Shown: positions 35,776-44,920 of the stretch, piece by piece
Layout of the letters: every line of letters begins with the position of its first letter
Numbering within the stretch: position 1 is the stretch's first letter
Source: Lachnospiraceae bacterium NK3A20
GTDB taxonomy: Bacteria; Bacillota; Clostridia; Lachnospirales; Lachnospiraceae
Reading direction: 5' to 3'
Assembly (NCBI GenBank): GCA_900107575.1
Contig: FNQX01000014.1
Coordinates: 405 to 64,404 of the forward strand
Length of the DNA: 64,000 nucleotides
Program-made: the position numbers and the translations under genes
The notes under the pieces: model-generated
The model's database searches: none
What the model was told of the DNA's origin: nothing
What the model saw: only the letters and a program-made list of their open reading frames with translations

Positions 35776-35850
35776 CCTGGAGCAGCAAGCCAAAGGGCTA
35801 AGCCCTTGGGCTAAGACCATGGTCTTTTGCTTCGGGCTGTATGGAACAGA
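35776..35850 (+). repeat. Repeat B, partial copy with its own palindromes
   Basis: It shares GGAGCA-CAAG and the 3' tail GCTTCGGGCTGTA...GGAACAGA with the other copies at 40.1 and 49.2 kb. The middle is replaced by palindromic sequence (GGGCTAAGCCC, AAGACCATGGTCTT). It overlaps an upstream in-frame ATG at 35841, which argues against that start for the GH31 gene. Confidence 0.5.
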
Positions 35851-35891
35851 AATACATCAGGCAAGATTTCTTCGGGGGGAGAAATAGCAAT

Positions 35892-38477
35892 ATGATGACA
35901 TGTCATGGGGGAAAGAGCCGCGGCATCACGGAGGTATTACGCTGCCGCGGCGGCGTTGTGATGCGGAGTGAGGGTGGCTTGCTCCGCCTTGTCGCCGTAA
36001 GGGATGGGATCATTCGAATTACCTATACGGAGCGGGAGCATTTCCTGGATCATGTGTACCCGGAGATTCTGGAGGAGGCGGCTACGGGAGCTGACCCGGC
36101 GGCTGCGTGTACGCTCCGGGAAGAGAGGGACGCTGTCATATTCACCAGCGGCCCTCTTTGTGTGCACTGTAACAGGGCGAACGGGAATCTTAGTTTCTAC
36201 GCGGCAGACCAGAATGGTGACGGGCGCCTTCTGTTTTCCGAGGCGAAGAGTAGCGACATAGACGGCGCGGCGAGAAGTGTCGAGTTGTATCAGGCGACCC
36301 GCTGCCCGGACGGCGCCGAAGTGACGACACGCAAGGTCGAGACGCCGGATGGCATCAAAGACGTTGTCATGGAGATGCCGAGAATCCCGGACAGGGAGCT
36401 CTATCATACGAGCCTGTGGCTGCGCTTCCAAAAGGGCGAGGGATTGTACGGACTCGGGCAGCAGGAGGAGGGAAACCTCAACCTGCGTGGCCGGAGGGTG
36501 ATCCTGCACCAGGCGAACCGGATCATCGCGGTGCCGCTTATCGTGAGCTCTTTGGGGTACGGGATTCTCTTCCACACGAAGAGTCCCCTGATCTTCGAGG
36601 ATCGGGGCGCAGGGAGCGGGGAAGAGAGCACCGCGCGGGTTACGACTTACGCGGATGAGGAGATGGATGCGTATTTCCTCTACGGCGGCGCGGATGGGAT
36701 GGATGGTGTGATCCGCCAGTACCGGCATCTCACGGGCAGAGCGCCGCTCCTTCCGAAATGGTGTTTCGGCTATCTGCAATCCCAGGAGAGATACTGTTCA
36801 GAGGAGGAGCTGCTGAATACGGCGAAGGAATTCCGGCGGCGAGGACTCGGTGTCGACGCGCTCATTCTCGACTGGAACACGTGGCTGGACGGGCACTGGG
36901 GAGAGAAGCAGCTGGATCCTTCGCGGTTCCCGGATGCAAAGAGAATGAATGAAAGGCTCCATGGACTCGGCATCCATTCGATGATCTCCATCTGGCCGAA
37001 CATGGATGAGAAGACGCGCGATTATCAGGAGATGAAGGCGGCCGGCGCGCTCCTGCCCGGCAGCAATATTTACAATGCAATGAGCGAGCGGGCGCGAAGG
37101 CTCTACTGGGAACAGACCCGGGAAGGCCTCTACCGGCGTGGGTTCGACAGCTTCTGGATGGATTCGAGCGAACCCTTCACGCCGGAGTGGAATCACAGGC
37201 TGCGCCCCACGCCGGAGATCGCCCTGTCGGAATACATTCACGAGGCCGGCGCGCACCTTCCGGAGGATGAGACGAACGCCTACAGCTATTACCACGCGCA
37301 GGCCGTGTTCGAGGGCTTCTCGGAAGAGGAGGTGACAAGGGTGTCAGGCGCAAGCGAAAATAAGACCAGGCCCGAAGGGAATCATTCTGGCGAGGAGCCG
37401 CCGGAGCGGCGGCCTGCGATTCTAACGCGCAGCGCTTCCATCGGGCAGCAGAGATTCGCCTGCATTCTCTGGTCGGGGGACACCTCGGCGGACTGGGCAA
37501 CGCTCCGGACGCAGGTGATGCAGGCACAGAATTTCTCAATGAGCGGCTTCCCGTACTGGACCGTGGACATCGGTGCTTTCTTCGTCAAGGAGGGAGGAAC
37601 GTGGTTCTGGAACGGACGCTATCCTGATGGAGCTGCCATGCGCGCCTATCGGGAGCTGTATGTGCGTTGGTTTGAGTTCGGCGCCTTCCTGCCGATTTTC
37701 CGTGCGCATGGAACGGACATCCGGAGGGAGCCGTGGAACATCGCGGCAGGAATCCCTGGGGACAGCCCCGTGATGCCGCCTGCAGAAGCGCTGACGGGAT
37801 TCGACACGGAGGTTTACAACGCGCTGGCGAGAACGATAGAGCTGCGCTACGAGCTGATGCCGTACATTTATTCCACAGCCGGCAGAACCTGGCTCAAGGA
37901 CAATTCGATGATACGGCCGCTGGTGGCAAGATTCCCGGATACGATCGGCATCGAGGATCAGTACCTGTTCGGTGGCTCGCTCATGATCTGCCCGGTCACG
38001 GCGCCGGCGGACGCTACGCCTGCTGCACATGAGGAAAGTGCAGAGAAACTGTGTGAGGACAAAGGTCCGCGGCATTACACGCCGGCGCTGCGAAAGGTAT
38101 ACCTTCCGGCAGGCTGCGGCTGGGTGGACTTCCACACCGGCAGGCACTATGCGGGCGGCCAGTGGCTGACTCTCCTGGTGCCGTTCGATGTGATCCCGGT
38201 CTTCGTCATGGAGGGGAGCATCCTGCCGATGCTGCCTTCGGATGATGAGAGTGTGATCAGGAGCCACGCGCTGGAGCATACGATCTCCAGCTACGATGAG
38301 ACGCCCATCTTCCAGGTCTACACAGGAAGGGACGGGAGCCTTGCCCTGTATCGCGACGCGGGAGACGGCACAGGATATACAAGGGGCGAATATGAGCTTC
38401 GCCACTACACTTGGTCGGAGGATGAGAAGCGACTGACGGACGAGGCTGGGCAGGAAGTGCCTTGCAGGATGATCTGA
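35892..38477 (+). CDS. Glycoside hydrolase family 31 (alpha-xylosidase/alpha-glucosidase type)
   Basis: This is an 861-aa cytoplasmic enzyme. An N-terminal beta-sandwich (to about 290) precedes the barrel. The nucleophile Asp lies in FDSFWMDSSEPF, the acid/base Asp in WSGDTSADW, and other landmarks are GVDALILDWNTWLDG and FSMSGFPYWTVDIGAFF. Two hydrophilic inserts are unusual: one before the ILTRSASIGQQRF strand and one in the C-terminal sandwich. The frame opens at 35841 inside repeat B; the ATG at 35892, about 10 nt after GGGGGAG, is the better start. In this locus removal of alpha-linked xylose or glucose from oligosaccharides is plausible. Confidence 0.9.
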   Translation: MMTCHGGKSRGITEVLRCRGGVVMRSEGGLLRLVAVRDGIIRITYTEREHFLDHVYPEILEEAATGADPAAACTLREERDAVIFTSGPLCVHCNRANGNLSFYAADQNGDGRLLFSEAKSSDIDGAARSVELYQATRCPDGAEVTTRKVETPDGIKDVVMEMPRIPDRELYHTSLWLRFQKGEGLYGLGQQEEGNLNLRGRRVILHQANRIIAVPLIVSSLGYGILFHTKSPLIFEDRGAGSGEESTARVTTYADEEMDAYFLYGGADGMDGVIRQYRHLTGRAPLLPKWCFGYLQSQERYCSEEELLNTAKEFRRRGLGVDALILDWNTWLDGHWGEKQLDPSRFPDAKRMNERLHGLGIHSMISIWPNMDEKTRDYQEMKAAGALLPGSNIYNAMSERARRLYWEQTREGLYRRGFDSFWMDSSEPFTPEWNHRLRPTPEIALSEYIHEAGAHLPEDETNAYSYYHAQAVFEGFSEEEVTRVSGASENKTRPEGNHSGEEPPERRPAILTRSASIGQQRFACILWSGDTSADWATLRTQVMQAQNFSMSGFPYWTVDIGAFFVKEGGTWFWNGRYPDGAAMRAYRELYVRWFEFGAFLPIFRAHGTDIRREPWNIAAGIPGDSPVMPPAEALTGFDTEVYNALARTIELRYELMPYIYSTAGRTWLKDNSMIRPLVARFPDTIGIEDQYLFGGSLMICPVTAPADATPAAHEESAEKLCEDKGPRHYTPALRKVYLPAGCGWVDFHTGRHYAGGQWLTLLVPFDVIPVFVMEGSILPMLPSDDESVIRSHALEHTISSYDETPIFQVYTGRDGSLALYRDAGDGTGYTRGEYELRHYTWSEDEKRLTDEAGQEVPCRMI

Positions 38478-38501
38478 ATTTTGACACACGGAGGGAAAGC
38501 A

Positions 38502-39926
38502 ATGAAAACAAAACAGGCGTTCAATCCTTATCTGCCGTCCTGGGAGTATATCCCTGACGGGGAGCCTTATGTTTTCCAGGACAGGGTATACATCTACGGC
38601 TCGCACGATCTCTACAACGGCTGGGTCTTCTGCCTCGGCGACTACGTGACCTGGTCGGCGCCGGTCGATGACCTGGGCAACTGGCGCTATGAGGGCACGA
38701 TTTATCATAAGACGGACGATCCGTACAACCGCGACGGCAGCATGTGCCTGTACGCGCCGGATGTGACGGTGGGGCCGGATGGCAGATATTATCTGTACTA
38801 TGTGCTGGATCACAAGAGCGTCGTATCCGTGGCCGTGAGCGAGGGTCCGGCGGGTCCGTTCGCGTTCTATGGCTATGTGCACTATGCGGACGGCACGCTC
38901 CTGGGCGAGCGAGAGGGCGATGAGCCGCAGTTCGATCCCGGCGTTCTGACAGAGGATGGGAAGACGTATCTCTACACCGGATTCGCGGGCAACTATGACA
39001 ATTCCCGCCACGGTGCGATGCTGACGGTGCTGGACGCGGACATGCTGACGGTACTGGAGGCGCCGGTGATCATCGCGCCCGGGGATGCTTACAGTCAGGG
39101 GACGGAATACGAGGGGCACGCTTTCTTCGAGGCGCCGTCGATCCGCAAACGGAACGGGATCTACTATTTCATCTACTCCTCTGAGGTCATGCATGAGCTC
39201 TGCTATGCGATGGCGGATTCACCGCGCGGGCCCTTCCATTACGGCGGCGTGATCGTGAGCAACTGTGACATTGGCATTGCACATGGGAAAACAGCAGGCA
39301 TGCCGGTAGCATACGGCGCGAACAATCACGGCAGCATGGTGCAGATCGGGGATGACTGGTACATTTTCTACCACCGTCAGACGAACGGCACCTGGTACAG
39401 CCGGCAGGGATGTGCGGAGAAACTCCATTTCCGGGAGGACGGTTCCATCGAACAAGTGGAGATTACCTCCTGCGGATTGAACGGCGGGCCGCTGTCCGGC
39501 AAGGGCTGGTATCCGGGATATCTTGCCTGCAACCTGTTCACGGACGAGCCGTCGATGTATGTCGCGGGAGATAAGTACCCGCGCATCATGCAGGACGGAC
39601 GGGACGGAGACGAGAACGAGGGGTATGTTGCGGGCATCCGCAACAGCACGGTGATCGGCTTCAAATATTTCGATCTGCGGGAAACCAGAGAATTCACGCT
39701 GAGAACGCGCGGCTACGGGAGCGGCACCTTTGAGATTGCGCTGGCCTGGGACGGCCCGGCGATTGCAAGGCTCACTATTGAGTACACGGATATCTGGAAG
39801 GACTACACCGCGACCTGGGATCCAACATCTTCCGGCATCACGGAGGAGGCGCTTGCCTGCACGCCGTTATATCTGAGATACCAGGGGCCCGGGTGGACAC
39901 AGCTTTCGGGGATAGAGCTGGCATGA
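38502..39926 (+). CDS. Glycoside hydrolase family 43 (beta-xylosidase/arabinofuranosidase type)
   Basis: This is a 474-aa five-bladed propeller enzyme without a signal peptide. The opening NPYLPSWEYIPDGEPYVFQDRVYIYGSHD is typical. The probable transition-state Asp lies in YAPDVTVGPDG and the acid Glu in FFEAPSIRKRNGIYY. Residues after about 320 form a second beta domain. GGAGGG 6 nt upstream fixes the start at 38502 (the frame also has a TTG at 38481). It probably releases xylose or arabinose from imported oligosaccharides. Its stop overlaps the start of a short remnant by the sequence ATGA. Confidence 0.9.
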   Translation: MKTKQAFNPYLPSWEYIPDGEPYVFQDRVYIYGSHDLYNGWVFCLGDYVTWSAPVDDLGNWRYEGTIYHKTDDPYNRDGSMCLYAPDVTVGPDGRYYLYYVLDHKSVVSVAVSEGPAGPFAFYGYVHYADGTLLGEREGDEPQFDPGVLTEDGKTYLYTGFAGNYDNSRHGAMLTVLDADMLTVLEAPVIIAPGDAYSQGTEYEGHAFFEAPSIRKRNGIYYFIYSSEVMHELCYAMADSPRGPFHYGGVIVSNCDIGIAHGKTAGMPVAYGANNHGSMVQIGDDWYIFYHRQTNGTWYSRQGCAEKLHFREDGSIEQVEITSCGLNGGPLSGKGWYPGYLACNLFTDEPSMYVAGDKYPRIMQDGRDGDENEGYVAGIRNSTVIGFKYFDLRETREFTLRTRGYGSGTFEIALAWDGPAIARLTIEYTDIWKDYTATWDPTSSGITEEALACTPLYLRYQGPGWTQLSGIELA

Positions 39927-40084
39927 ACTGCGGTGCATCGCTCGACATGACATGGCAAGAGGGGCGAGTCACACGCATCACGATCCTGCCGGAGCGGGAC
40001 TTCTCTCTCAAGCTTCGCGCGAACGGAGGGGAGCAGGAGATCACGGTGCATGCGGGGGAAGCCTTCCTGCGCACGTGGGGTTAA
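39923..40084 (+). pseudogene. Short C-terminal-domain remnant coupled to GH43
   Basis: This 53-aa frame begins in the ATGA overlap at the GH43 stop. The text (SLDMTWQEGRVTRITILPERDF and NGGEQEITVHAGEAF) resembles the small beta domain closing GH95-like enzymes, so it is probably the 3' end of a lost glycosidase gene or a displaced C-terminal domain. Repeat B begins at its stop. A genuine small coupled protein cannot be excluded. Confidence 0.45.
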
Positions 40085-40233
40085 CGCAACAGTTCACTGT
40101 TCTGAACTACTGCGCAGGTCGCACATGCTGATTTTGCTACGCAAATATTCCGCAAAGCGGAATTGCGGCCTGCCTGCTGAATATCTACTTTGGTACGCCC
40201 AGAGCAACAAGTGCTTCGGGATATACGGAACAG
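40085..40233 (+). repeat. Repeat B, full-length copy
   Basis: A 5' hairpin (arms AGTTCA and TGAACT) is followed by CAGGTCGCACATGC, an inserted hairpin (ATTCCGC-AAA-GCGGAAT), then the shared tail CTGCCTGCTGAATATCTACT through GTGCTTCGGGATATACGGA. The 49132-49247 copy matches the conserved parts. It fills the gap before the MFS gene, and the long frame back to 40050 is only read-through of this repeat. Confidence 0.7.
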
Positions 40234-40262
40234 ATATTTGCGAAGATGAAATCAAACCTATT

Positions 40263-41468
40263 ATGAGGTCACAGACAACTGACATGGAATCGACATCACA
40301 GGGCAGAACGCCCTCCTTCTGGCTGCTCCTTTCGATCAACGCCTGCTATTACATGACGACGGCGCTGTACGGCCCCTTCCTCGTCGTCTACTACGAACAG
40401 CACGGCGTATCGTCGACACTCATCGGCATCCTCTCGACCATCGGCTGCCTCGCGATGATCCTCGTGCAGCCGCTGTGGTCGAAGCTCTCGGATCGCTGCG
40501 GCAGGGCACGGACTTTCGCGGCACTCATGGCTCTTGGCTCGGCGGCAACGCTCCAGTTCTACTACCTGGGGACAGGGATCGCGGCATTCATCTTCGCGGC
40601 GGCCGCGCTGGCTATTTTCCAGAGTTCCGTTGCTCCGATGATCGACGCGATCTGCGTTCGAGGGGCGGCGGCGCAGGGCAGGAACTTCGCAAGCATCCGC
40701 ATCGGCGGAACGATCGGTTACTCCCTGGTGGTTCTTGTCGCCGCACTCATCATGAACCGACACCCTTTCTGGCAGTTCGCTTTCGGCGGCGTCGGATACC
40801 TGATCCTCTCGGGCCTCATCCTCCTCCTGCCTTCCGGCGAAGATCACCAGCCGGTACCGCGCAACAAAAAGAAGAGCCTGTTCACGCGGCTCTCGTTGCG
40901 GGAGATTTTCGATACGGACGAGGTGATCTATGTCCTCATCTTCGCTTTCCTCATGCAGCTGGGCAACAGCTTCGCCATGTCCTTCCTCGGTGTTTTCGTC
41001 GTGCAGATCGGCGGCGGAAACCTGCAGATGGGAATGCTGAATTTCATTTCCGCACTGGCAGAGATCCCGGTGCTGCTCTCGATCCGAAGATTCATGCGGC
41101 CCGGCAACGCACTGCGATTCATCGGAACCGCCGCAGCTCTTCTGGGGCTCAAGGTCGTCATCATGTCGACGGGCACGATGCCCGCAATGGTCATCGCGAT
41201 GCTGTTCCAGGGCATCACCTACATGGTCATTCATATCGGCGCGGCGACCTACGTGTCGGCGCACGCGCTGCCTGGCCGCGCCTCCGAGGCGCAGGGCCTC
41301 ATCTATCTCGTGCAGGGCGGCTTTGCCAGCATCATCGGCAATGTCTGTGGCGGCATCCTCATCGACGCGGCAGGCATTCACACGGCCTACCTTCTGACCG
41401 GCAGCATTGTGCTGCTCGGCGCGGCGCTCACCGCCTCCACCATGAAACTGAGATACCGGAGCGCATAA
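40263..41468 (+). CDS. MFS transporter (sugar or nucleoside symporter-like)
   Basis: This is a 401-402 aa membrane protein with 12 predicted helices. The N-terminal WLLLSINACYYMTTALYGPFLVVYYEQHGVSSTLIGILSTIGC and the loop LWSKLSDRCGRAR fit the MFS_1-like/galactoside-symporter group. The start at 40263 is chosen because upstream sequence is repeat B; Met8 (40284) is an alternative, and no strong ribosome binding site is seen for either. It closes the carbohydrate locus and may import or release a mono- or disaccharide. The substrate is not deducible. Confidence 0.8.
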   Translation: MRSQTTDMESTSQGRTPSFWLLLSINACYYMTTALYGPFLVVYYEQHGVSSTLIGILSTIGCLAMILVQPLWSKLSDRCGRARTFAALMALGSAATLQFYYLGTGIAAFIFAAAALAIFQSSVAPMIDAICVRGAAAQGRNFASIRIGGTIGYSLVVLVAALIMNRHPFWQFAFGGVGYLILSGLILLLPSGEDHQPVPRNKKKSLFTRLSLREIFDTDEVIYVLIFAFLMQLGNSFAMSFLGVFVVQIGGGNLQMGMLNFISALAEIPVLLSIRRFMRPGNALRFIGTAAALLGLKVVIMSTGTMPAMVIAMLFQGITYMVIHIGAATYVSAHALPGRASEAQGLIYLVQGGFASIIGNVCGGILIDAAGIHTAYLLTGSIVLLGAALTASTMKLRYRSA

Positions 41469-41552
41469 TTGTTCTGGCCGCTGCTTCGCCATATCGGCTA
41501 TAATTGAACTGGAGGGGGCAACAGTTCAGCAACGATCAAGGAGGTATCACGG

Positions 41553-42386
41553 ATGAAGAACCAACGACTTTTAGCATCAATCGTCCTGGCGGGAATGCTG
41601 GTAACGATCAACGGATGCGCCAGCACTGTGCAGAGCACAGGCGCGGACTTATCGGCGAATTCCGCCGCAGCCACCGCAACAGTCAGTGCAGAAGCGACCG
41701 CAGAGGAACCGACTGCGGCCGCGCAGATGACAGAGGAAGAGGCTTCGGAGAAGGTTGGTGACAATGACACGATCACGGTCACTGCGGTCAGTACCGTTCA
41801 GGAAACGCCGGATATCGCCAAGATCAGCTTCGGCGTTACAACGCGGGCTGACACCGCTGCGGCCGCGCAGAAGCGCAATACCGGAGATGTCGACAAGGTC
41901 ATCGACAAGCTTAAGGATCTGGGCATTGATGAGAAGAGTATTCAGACCAGCGGTTACAGCATGTATCCGGACTATGACTACAACAATAACAATGCCATCA
42001 TCGGCTACAATGTCGAAACTTCGCTCACCATCAGCGATCAGAAGATTTCCGATGTGGGCTCCATTATTACTGAGTGCGTCAATGCAGGCATTAACAATAT
42101 CAATGACATTGAATATACCTGCAGTACCTATGATGAAAAATACCTGACTGCCTTGCAGCAGGCGGTTGCGGCAGCGGACACCAAGGCAGCCGCGCTGGCC
42201 GAAGCCTGCCACAGGCAGCTTGGTTTAGTGACCAGCATGACAGAGGGCTATCAGGATACGAGCGCCCGATACAAAAACGCGAACACCAGCTTGGATATGG
42301 CTGCAGCGGAGGAATCCGCCGTCAATGTGCAGCCGGGGCAGATGGAGATCAATGCCCAGGTTACGGTGACTTATCAACTGGACTGA
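41553..42386 (+). CDS. SIMPL-domain (DUF541) lipoprotein
   Basis: This is a 277-aa exported protein. The signal peptide ends in the lipobox TINGC (Cys about 23), followed by an Ala/Thr-rich linker to about residue 70. The SIMPL domain fills the rest (ITVTAVSTVQETPDIAKISFGVTTRADTAAAAQKRN and the closing MEINAQVTVTYQLD). Proteins of this family are found in outer membranes and periplasm or on Gram-positive surfaces; their biochemical role is poorly defined. AAGGAGG precedes the ATG, and a TATAAT box lies at 41499-41504. It appears monocistronic. Confidence 0.85.
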   Translation: MKNQRLLASIVLAGMLVTINGCASTVQSTGADLSANSAAATATVSAEATAEEPTAAAQMTEEEASEKVGDNDTITVTAVSTVQETPDIAKISFGVTTRADTAAAAQKRNTGDVDKVIDKLKDLGIDEKSIQTSGYSMYPDYDYNNNNAIIGYNVETSLTISDQKISDVGSIITECVNAGINNINDIEYTCSTYDEKYLTALQQAVAAADTKAAALAEACHRQLGLVTSMTEGYQDTSARYKNANTSLDMAAAEESAVNVQPGQMEINAQVTVTYQLD

Positions 42387-42500
42387 TACAATGGAGAGCT
42401 GCTCGTGGAACAGTATCTGTTCAGGGCAGTCCGGAGCGCTTGTTGGTGGTGGCGTATCAGAGTATGTATTGAACAGGTATGCTAAGGAGATTGACGCAGT

Positions 42501-43100
42501 ATGGATATGTCGAATTGGAGTTGGACGAGGGAACCGAAGGACTGTGTGATCGCGGAGGACAAAATTAAGATCACGACGCTCCCGCACACGGACCTGTGGC
42601 AGCGCACGTACTACCATTTCCGAAATGACAACGCACCGGTATTCCAGGTGGAAACAAAAGACCGGTATTTCAGTTTCATCGTGCGGACGAATATTGGCGG
42701 CTATCATCATCGCTTCGATCAGTGCGGCGTTGTCATGTATCTCGACAGTGAGAACTGGCTGAAGGGCTCCGTGGAGTATGAGAATGACGTATTCCAGCAC
42801 CTGGGCAGCGTGGTGACAAATCACGGATATTCCGACTGGGCGACAACCGAAATCCCTGCTTCGGAGAATTCGGTCTGGTATCGGCTCAGCCGCAGAGAAG
42901 ACGACTACTGCATCGAATGCTCCGAAGACGGAAGGCGCTGGAGACAGATGAGAGTCTGTCATATGCTGGAAGGCAGCGGAAAGATACGTTTCGGCATCTA
43001 TGCCTGCTCGCCGGAAGACTCTTCCTTCACGGCGATATTCAGTGACATGCAGATCACGGAGTGCGCGTGGCAGGCACATGACGGGCAGCAGCCGGATTAG
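42501..43100 (+). CDS. DUF1349 (concanavalin-A-like fold) protein
   Basis: This is a 199-aa cytoplasmic protein of the DUF1349 family, a jelly-roll fold similar to glucanases and lectins. Landmarks are the DLWQRTYYHFRNDNAPVFQ segment, FDQCGVVMYLDSENWLKGSVEYEND and the closing GKIRFGIYACSPEDSSFTAIFSDMQI. The function is unproven; a sugar-binding or hydrolytic role is usually guessed. AAGGAG lies 12 nt before the ATG, and Met3 (42507) is an alternative start. Confidence 0.85.
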   Translation: MDMSNWSWTREPKDCVIAEDKIKITTLPHTDLWQRTYYHFRNDNAPVFQVETKDRYFSFIVRTNIGGYHHRFDQCGVVMYLDSENWLKGSVEYENDVFQHLGSVVTNHGYSDWATTEIPASENSVWYRLSRREDDYCIECSEDGRRWRQMRVCHMLEGSGKIRFGIYACSPEDSSFTAIFSDMQITECAWQAHDGQQPD

Positions 43101-43220
43101 AGTAGATGGGACTCATTCTGCCAGCGTGCTACTTCGCGATACTTCTTTTTAAAAAGAAGTGAACTAGAAGTTGGATTAGAAGTGAATGAAAAGTGCACCA
43201 AAGTATTGGAGGCTAAGCCT

Positions 43221-43661
43221 GTGATCAGAGCAGCGGGAGTACAGGACCTGTCCAGAATTGCGGAAATTCTTGTGTTCGACAAGCGGATGAAGTATCGTCC
43301 GATTTTCCGGAACGATGCCTATTCATTCGGCGAACTGCAGGTGCTGTCCGTAGCGGATCAATATTTGAAATCAGGCTTTCTTAGCGACATACTGGTCTTC
43401 GATGATGGCATCGTAAAAGGGCTGATCCATATTAAGGGCGATGAAATTGCCGAGCTGTATGTGGACTATTTCTTCCAGGAGCAGGGAGTGGGGACAGCAT
43501 TGATCGAATACGCGAAGGAGCATTATCCGATCCGCTTCCTGTGGGTAATAGAGAAGAACACGTCTGCGATAGAATTTTATGAGAAACACGGGTTCCGCCT
43601 CACCAAGGACAGGAAGCTGGAAGAGGGAACTGACGAATACCTTGTGAGGATGGAACGATAA
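43221..43661 (+). CDS. GNAT family N-acetyltransferase
   Basis: This protein is about 146 aa. The acetyl-CoA binding motif is EQGVGTALIEYAKEHYPIRFLWV, followed by NTSAIEFYEKHGF, the classical C-terminal GNAT signature. The frame opens with an ATG at 43182, but TTGGAGG lies 8 nt before a GTG at 43221 and the homology begins there, so the GTG start is preferred. The substrate is unknown. Together with the following minus-strand operon it marks a shift to more AT-rich sequence. Confidence 0.85.
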   Translation: MIRAAGVQDLSRIAEILVFDKRMKYRPIFRNDAYSFGELQVLSVADQYLKSGFLSDILVFDDGIVKGLIHIKGDEIAELYVDYFFQEQGVGTALIEYAKEHYPIRFLWVIEKNTSAIEFYEKHGFRLTKDRKLEEGTDEYLVRMER

Positions 43662-43702
43662 TAGCGAATTGCCTGTTATTACAAAATATGCATCCTGGAT
43701 CT

Positions 43703-44920
43703 CTATCTGCCAGATACTTGATACTGCTGAAAGGCACGCTTACCCAATATGGCAATGATGATACTGCACAGTATATAGATGACCGGTATGATCTGCCAGG
43801 AGGTAAAGCAATGTCCCGAAAGAGTAATCGGCCGTACACTGAATACATTCCATGGGGACAGGAATCTCATGGGAAGCGAATCCCATAGCTGAGAAATGAT
43901 CCGAAATCGGTCGGATATACTGTCAACAATCATACCTGAGAGGATCAGCCCCGTTGACACGGCCAGGGTCGCGACATTGCTGCGCAGGATCTCCGACAGC
44001 ACCATGACAAAAACGCCCCAGAGCAGAGCGGTGATCATAAGTACCGCGGACATAATGAGGTAGGCCTGCCCCAAAGTGAGCGGGCAGGAATAGAAATGCA
44101 ATACTAACTGGATCGCCGCATGGAAACCGCCTGTTCCATGAATGGCAAACGACAAAACAGCCACAATAAGGGAGAGAATGGCTGCAAAAGCCATGGAGAC
44201 AGTTCCTCCGGCAAAAATCTTGGCCCAGTAAGCCAGGTTTTTGCCTTTGGCACTGCTTAGAATCAACTGATCGGTTCTTCGGATATGTTCTTCCGAAAAT
44301 ACACCTGACAGAATAACCGCAATCAGAAGCAGCATTGTAATGCCGACCGTCAAATAGCTGTCGATCATAGCACTGTAGGCTTCATGATAATAATAAGTAA
44401 CAGGCCTTTCCATGCGGCTTTCCTGATTCGCCCAGAACGTTTTTTCCGTTTCCGTCAGATGCAGTTCCTTCCAGTCCCTTTCCAGATTGATACGCCTGAG
44501 TGCATATAGGGAAGCTTCGTTTGCGTTCCAATCCATCATGGTTTCACGGTCCATGCCGGTCCAGTTATGCACAATGCCGTATATATCGCTATATGGCCGT
44601 GCATAGGTCTGATACTCGTCAGTGAGCGTATACTGTTCTACATCTGACGGAATCTTACGATAAGCTGTAGCCATCTCCCGCAGCAGTTCATCATCAATTT
44701 TTCTTCCTGACAGTTTTTCCCGATAGGTACGGTCAACCGTATACATCTGTAAATGTGATGCAGTGAGTTCTCCGTCGGCGTAGTAAGTGCTAAAGAGTGG
44801 ATACATAAGGCCAGCCACATGCGCAAGAATACACACGGCCAGGGCAATCCACAGGAGCTTACGCCTGACAATCTTTTTCAGTTCATAATGGTACAAAGTG
44901 CCGAAATTCTGCTGGAACAT
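43703..44920 (-). CDS. ABC-2 type transporter permease
   Basis: This is a 405-aa membrane protein. One N-terminal helix is followed by a hydrophilic external region of about 140 residues, then five C-terminal helices (LLLIAVILSGVFSEE, VSMAFAAILSLIVAVLSF, LIMSAVLMITALLWGVFVM). That is the ABC-2 permease layout. It is last in a minus-strand operon: its start shares one base with the ATPase stop (TAATG). The substrate is unknown; such cassettes often deal with envelope stress or peptide antibiotics. Confidence 0.85.
   Translation of the reverse strand: MFQQNFGTLYHYELKKIVRRKLLWIALAVCILAHVAGLMYPLFSTYYADGELTASHLQMYTVDRTYREKLSGRKIDDELLREMATAYRKIPSDVEQYTLTDEYQTYARPYSDIYGIVHNWTGMDRETMMDWNANEASLYALRRINLERDWKELHLTETEKTFWANQESRMERPVTYYYHEAYSAMIDSYLTVGITMLLLIAVILSGVFSEEHIRRTDQLILSSAKGKNLAYWAKIFAGGTVSMAFAAILSLIVAVLSFAIHGTGGFHAAIQLVLHFYSCPLTLGQAYLIMSAVLMITALLWGVFVMVLSEILRSNVATLAVSTGLILSGMIVDSISDRFRIISQLWDSLPMRFLSPWNVFSVRPITLSGHCFTSWQIIPVIYILCSIIIAILGKRAFQQYQVSGR

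Noticed and set aside
35841-35891. Upstream ATG as start of the GH31 gene
   Set aside because: The ATG lies in the tail of a repeat B copy and lacks a ribosome binding site, whereas 35892 has GGGGGAG at proper distance.
37536-39194. 552-aa minus-strand frame
   Set aside because: It spans the opposite strand of the GH31 and GH43 genes and has no recognisable domains or start signals.
40050-40262. Upstream part of the MFS frame as coding sequence
   Set aside because: This stretch is repeat B, shared with 49132-49247 in a non-coding context, so the open frame is accidental.
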